DNA from: Sphingopyxis panaciterrulae
GTDB lineage: Bacteria; Pseudomonadota; Alphaproteobacteria; Sphingomonadales; Sphingomonadaceae
DNA: 64,000 bases
Direction of reading: 5' to 3'
Assembly: GCF_014199295.1 (NCBI RefSeq)
Contig: NZ_JACIJH010000009.1
Coordinates: forward strand, 62,001-126,000
Each line of letters opens with the position of its first letter. Position 1 is the first letter of the stretch. The notes under the pieces were generated by a model, which saw only the letters and a list, made by a program, of their open reading frames with translations, made no database searches and had not been told where the DNA came from. Below, in pieces: positions 62,610 through 64,000 of this stretch. Position numbers and translations under genes: made by a program.

Positions 62610-63884
62610 TTAACCGGCCCTTGGAACCCGATCCTGCCTGGGGGCCCAAACCAGTCTGAGCTCTTTCATTCCCATCACGCCGCCACCCAGCGTTTCGGGT
62701 TCGAAGCCCGGCTCGACCGAAAATTCCGGGATGCGCTTCAGCCATTCGTCGATCGCGACCTGTATTTCGCGGCGTGCCAGATGCGATCCGAGACATCGGT
62801 GGGGGCCAAAGGAAAAGGCGTTGTGCCGATTGGGGCTGCGTCCGAGATCGATCTTTTCCGGGTTTTCGAACTCCTCGGGATCGCTCGTCGACAGCAGCGT
62901 GGAGCCCGCGACCATGTCGCCCTTTTTCATCGTGACGCCGAAAATGTCGGTATCCGCGCTGACGATCCGGCCGGTCGTCACGACAGGGAAAGCGCGAAAC
63001 AGTTCCTCGACCGCGTCCGGGATCTTTGCCGGATCTTCACGGAGCAGCTTTTGGGCCTCAGGATGTTCGGCGAGGTAGCGGAAGTGGAAAGTCAGCGAGC
63101 TGACCACGGTGTCGAGACCGCCGATGAAGAGCAGGAAAACCGTACCCATGACTTCTTCGTCGGTGAATGGCCGGTCGTCGGCCTTGAAGTCGATCACATC
63201 GGAGACCAGCGTACCGGGACGCGGATTTGCGCGATGTTCGGCAATCTGCTCCTCGAGAAAGGCCTTCACTTCCCTCATGGCCTGTCCGCGGCGGGCGCGG
63301 TCGTGCACGATCATGTCCGCCCAGTTGCGGAATTTTTCGAGATCGTCGTCCGCCATTCCCATCAGTTCGAGGAAGATGCGAACCGGCATCTGCTCGCCGA
63401 AGGCGCGGATGAATTCGCATTCGCCCTTATCCTTGATCGCATCGATCAGTTTACCCGCCATCTCGCGCATCCGCGGCTCGAGCTTTGCGACGCGGCCAGG
63501 CGAGAGCAGGGGGTTCAACGGAACTCTGTACTGGGCATGCTCGGGCGGGTCCACTTCGAGCGGGAGCAGTTTCCAGCTTTCGCCCATCGCGAAGCTGCGC
63601 GGCTCGGCCGAACTGAACAGATTTGTTTCCTGCAGCATCTTGCGGATGTCTTCGGCGCGAGTGAGCACCCAGGCACCTTTTCCCTCGCCGCCGCGATCCT
63701 GGTGGCTGAGCGGGGAATAGAAAATTTTGGGGCCTTTGTGGAACTCGGCGATCTGCTGGTGCGGGCAGCCTCCAAGGCCGGTGCGAAAATCGAGGAAGCG
63801 GACGAGCTCTGCCGGAACATGATCGGGTATGTTCCACTGGCCCTCGCGTCGCGGATCTTCATGGGTCATCGGTGCGCTCATCAT
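62610..63884 (-). CDS. Cytochrome P450
   Basis: 424 residues; AGAGG lies just ahead of paired ATGs at 63884 and 63881. Heme ligand Cys364 in FSFGPHRCLGSHLA, ExxR in EELFR (293-297), and an I-helix FIGGLDTVVSS where the acid/Thr pair is Asp-Thr. No membrane anchor, so it is a soluble class I bacterial P450 needing a ferredoxin. It resembles terpene- and steroid-hydroxylating CYPs in general layout; the family number cannot be given. It opens the leftward operon P450-SDR-MaoC-Gfo/Idh. Confidence 0.93.
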   Translation of the reverse strand: MMSAPMTHEDPRREGQWNIPDHVPAELVRFLDFRTGLGGCPHQQIAEFHKGPKIFYSPLSHQDRGGEGKGAWVLTRAEDIRKMLQETNLFSSAEPRSFAMGESWKLLPLEVDPPEHAQYRVPLNPLLSPGRVAKLEPRMREMAGKLIDAIKDKGECEFIRAFGEQMPVRIFLELMGMADDDLEKFRNWADMIVHDRARRGQAMREVKAFLEEQIAEHRANPRPGTLVSDVIDFKADDRPFTDEEVMGTVFLLFIGGLDTVVSSLTFHFRYLAEHPEAQKLLREDPAKIPDAVEELFRAFPVVTTGRIVSADTDIFGVTMKKGDMVAGSTLLSTSDPEEFENPEKIDLGRSPNRHNAFSFGPHRCLGSHLARREIQVAIDEWLKRIPEFSVEPGFEPETLGGGVMGMKELRLVWAPRQDRVPRAG

Positions 63885-63956
63885 CTTTTCCTCTCTGCAG
63901 ACGCTGCATTCCGGATGGGGCCGACACGGCGTTCACCGGTACTCGTTCAACTTCGC

Positions 63957-63984
63957 ACATTACTGATGCCATTACAGTTTTCAA
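63957..63984 (-). promoter_or_regulatory. Candidate sigma-70-like promoter for the P450 operon
   Basis: On the minus strand TTGAAA (63979-63984) and TAATGT (63957-63962) are separated by 16 bp, about 75 bp before the P450 start. Alphaproteobacterial promoters vary, so this is tentative. Confidence 0.4.
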
Positions 63985-64000
63985 GTGACACGGGCGCGCC

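Overview
The window is high-GC alphaproteobacterial DNA. An F-type conjugation operon next to a dense acyl-CoA catabolic island suggests a sphingomonad (Sphingopyxis/Novosphingobium/Sphingobium type). That assignment is an inference from gene content; there is no rRNA or other phylogenetic marker.

Left part (1-21.5 kb): an F-type type IV secretion operon on the minus strand. In transcription order it reads traB (broken), a DNA methyltransferase (broken), traV, traC, two small membrane proteins, traW, traU, a small ORF, a TraN in two pieces, trbC, an S26 signal peptidase, traF, a TrbB-like thioredoxin, traH and traG (running off the left edge). Most junctions overlap by ATGA, so the operon was once tightly coupled. 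It now shows insertion and decay. Two unrelated VapBC toxin-antitoxin modules and an AHSA1/SRPBCC gene sit at gene junctions, all antisense to the operon. A strong terminator points into the operon between traW and traU. traB carries a degenerate IS5-family element plus a 1-nt frameshift, and traA/L/E/K are absent.

Junction (21.5-23.6 kb): a DHA2-type MFS exporter, a frameshifted relic of the last ~60 codons of a TonB-dependent receptor, and a promoter region with a dyad.

Right part (23.6-64 kb): a catabolic island in several divergent operons. It encodes an amidohydrolase, five SDRs, a SnoaL-like protein, an alpha/beta hydrolase, an MmgE/PrpD protein, an acyl-CoA ligase, an MFS transporter, six crotonases, an APH-like kinase beside an ACAD10/11-like dehydrogenase, an aldehyde dehydrogenase, a tandem-domain CaiB CoA transferase, a quinone-oxidoreductase-like MDR, an Ltp2-like aldolase with a DUF35 partner, a true thiolase with its own DUF35 partner, a TauD/TfdA dioxygenase, two LysR regulators, two adjacent acyl-CoA dehydrogenase pairs, a nitronate-monooxygenase-like flavoprotein, a CxxHxxC ferredoxin, a Gfo/Idh oxidoreductase, a MaoC hydratase, an MFE-2-like SDR and a cytochrome P450.

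Working model (inference): the P450/ferredoxin and the SDR/ALDH enzymes oxidise a hydrophobic substrate to an acid. The ligase and/or CoA transferase makes the CoA ester, ACAD pairs desaturate it, crotonase/MaoC hydrate it, and the SDR, thiolase and Ltp2-DUF35 aldolase shorten it. Paired ACADs plus Ltp2-DUF35 are typical of steroid-like or branched terpenoid side-chain degradation. No ring-cleavage dioxygenase or ketosteroid dehydrogenase is present, so the substrate is unknown.
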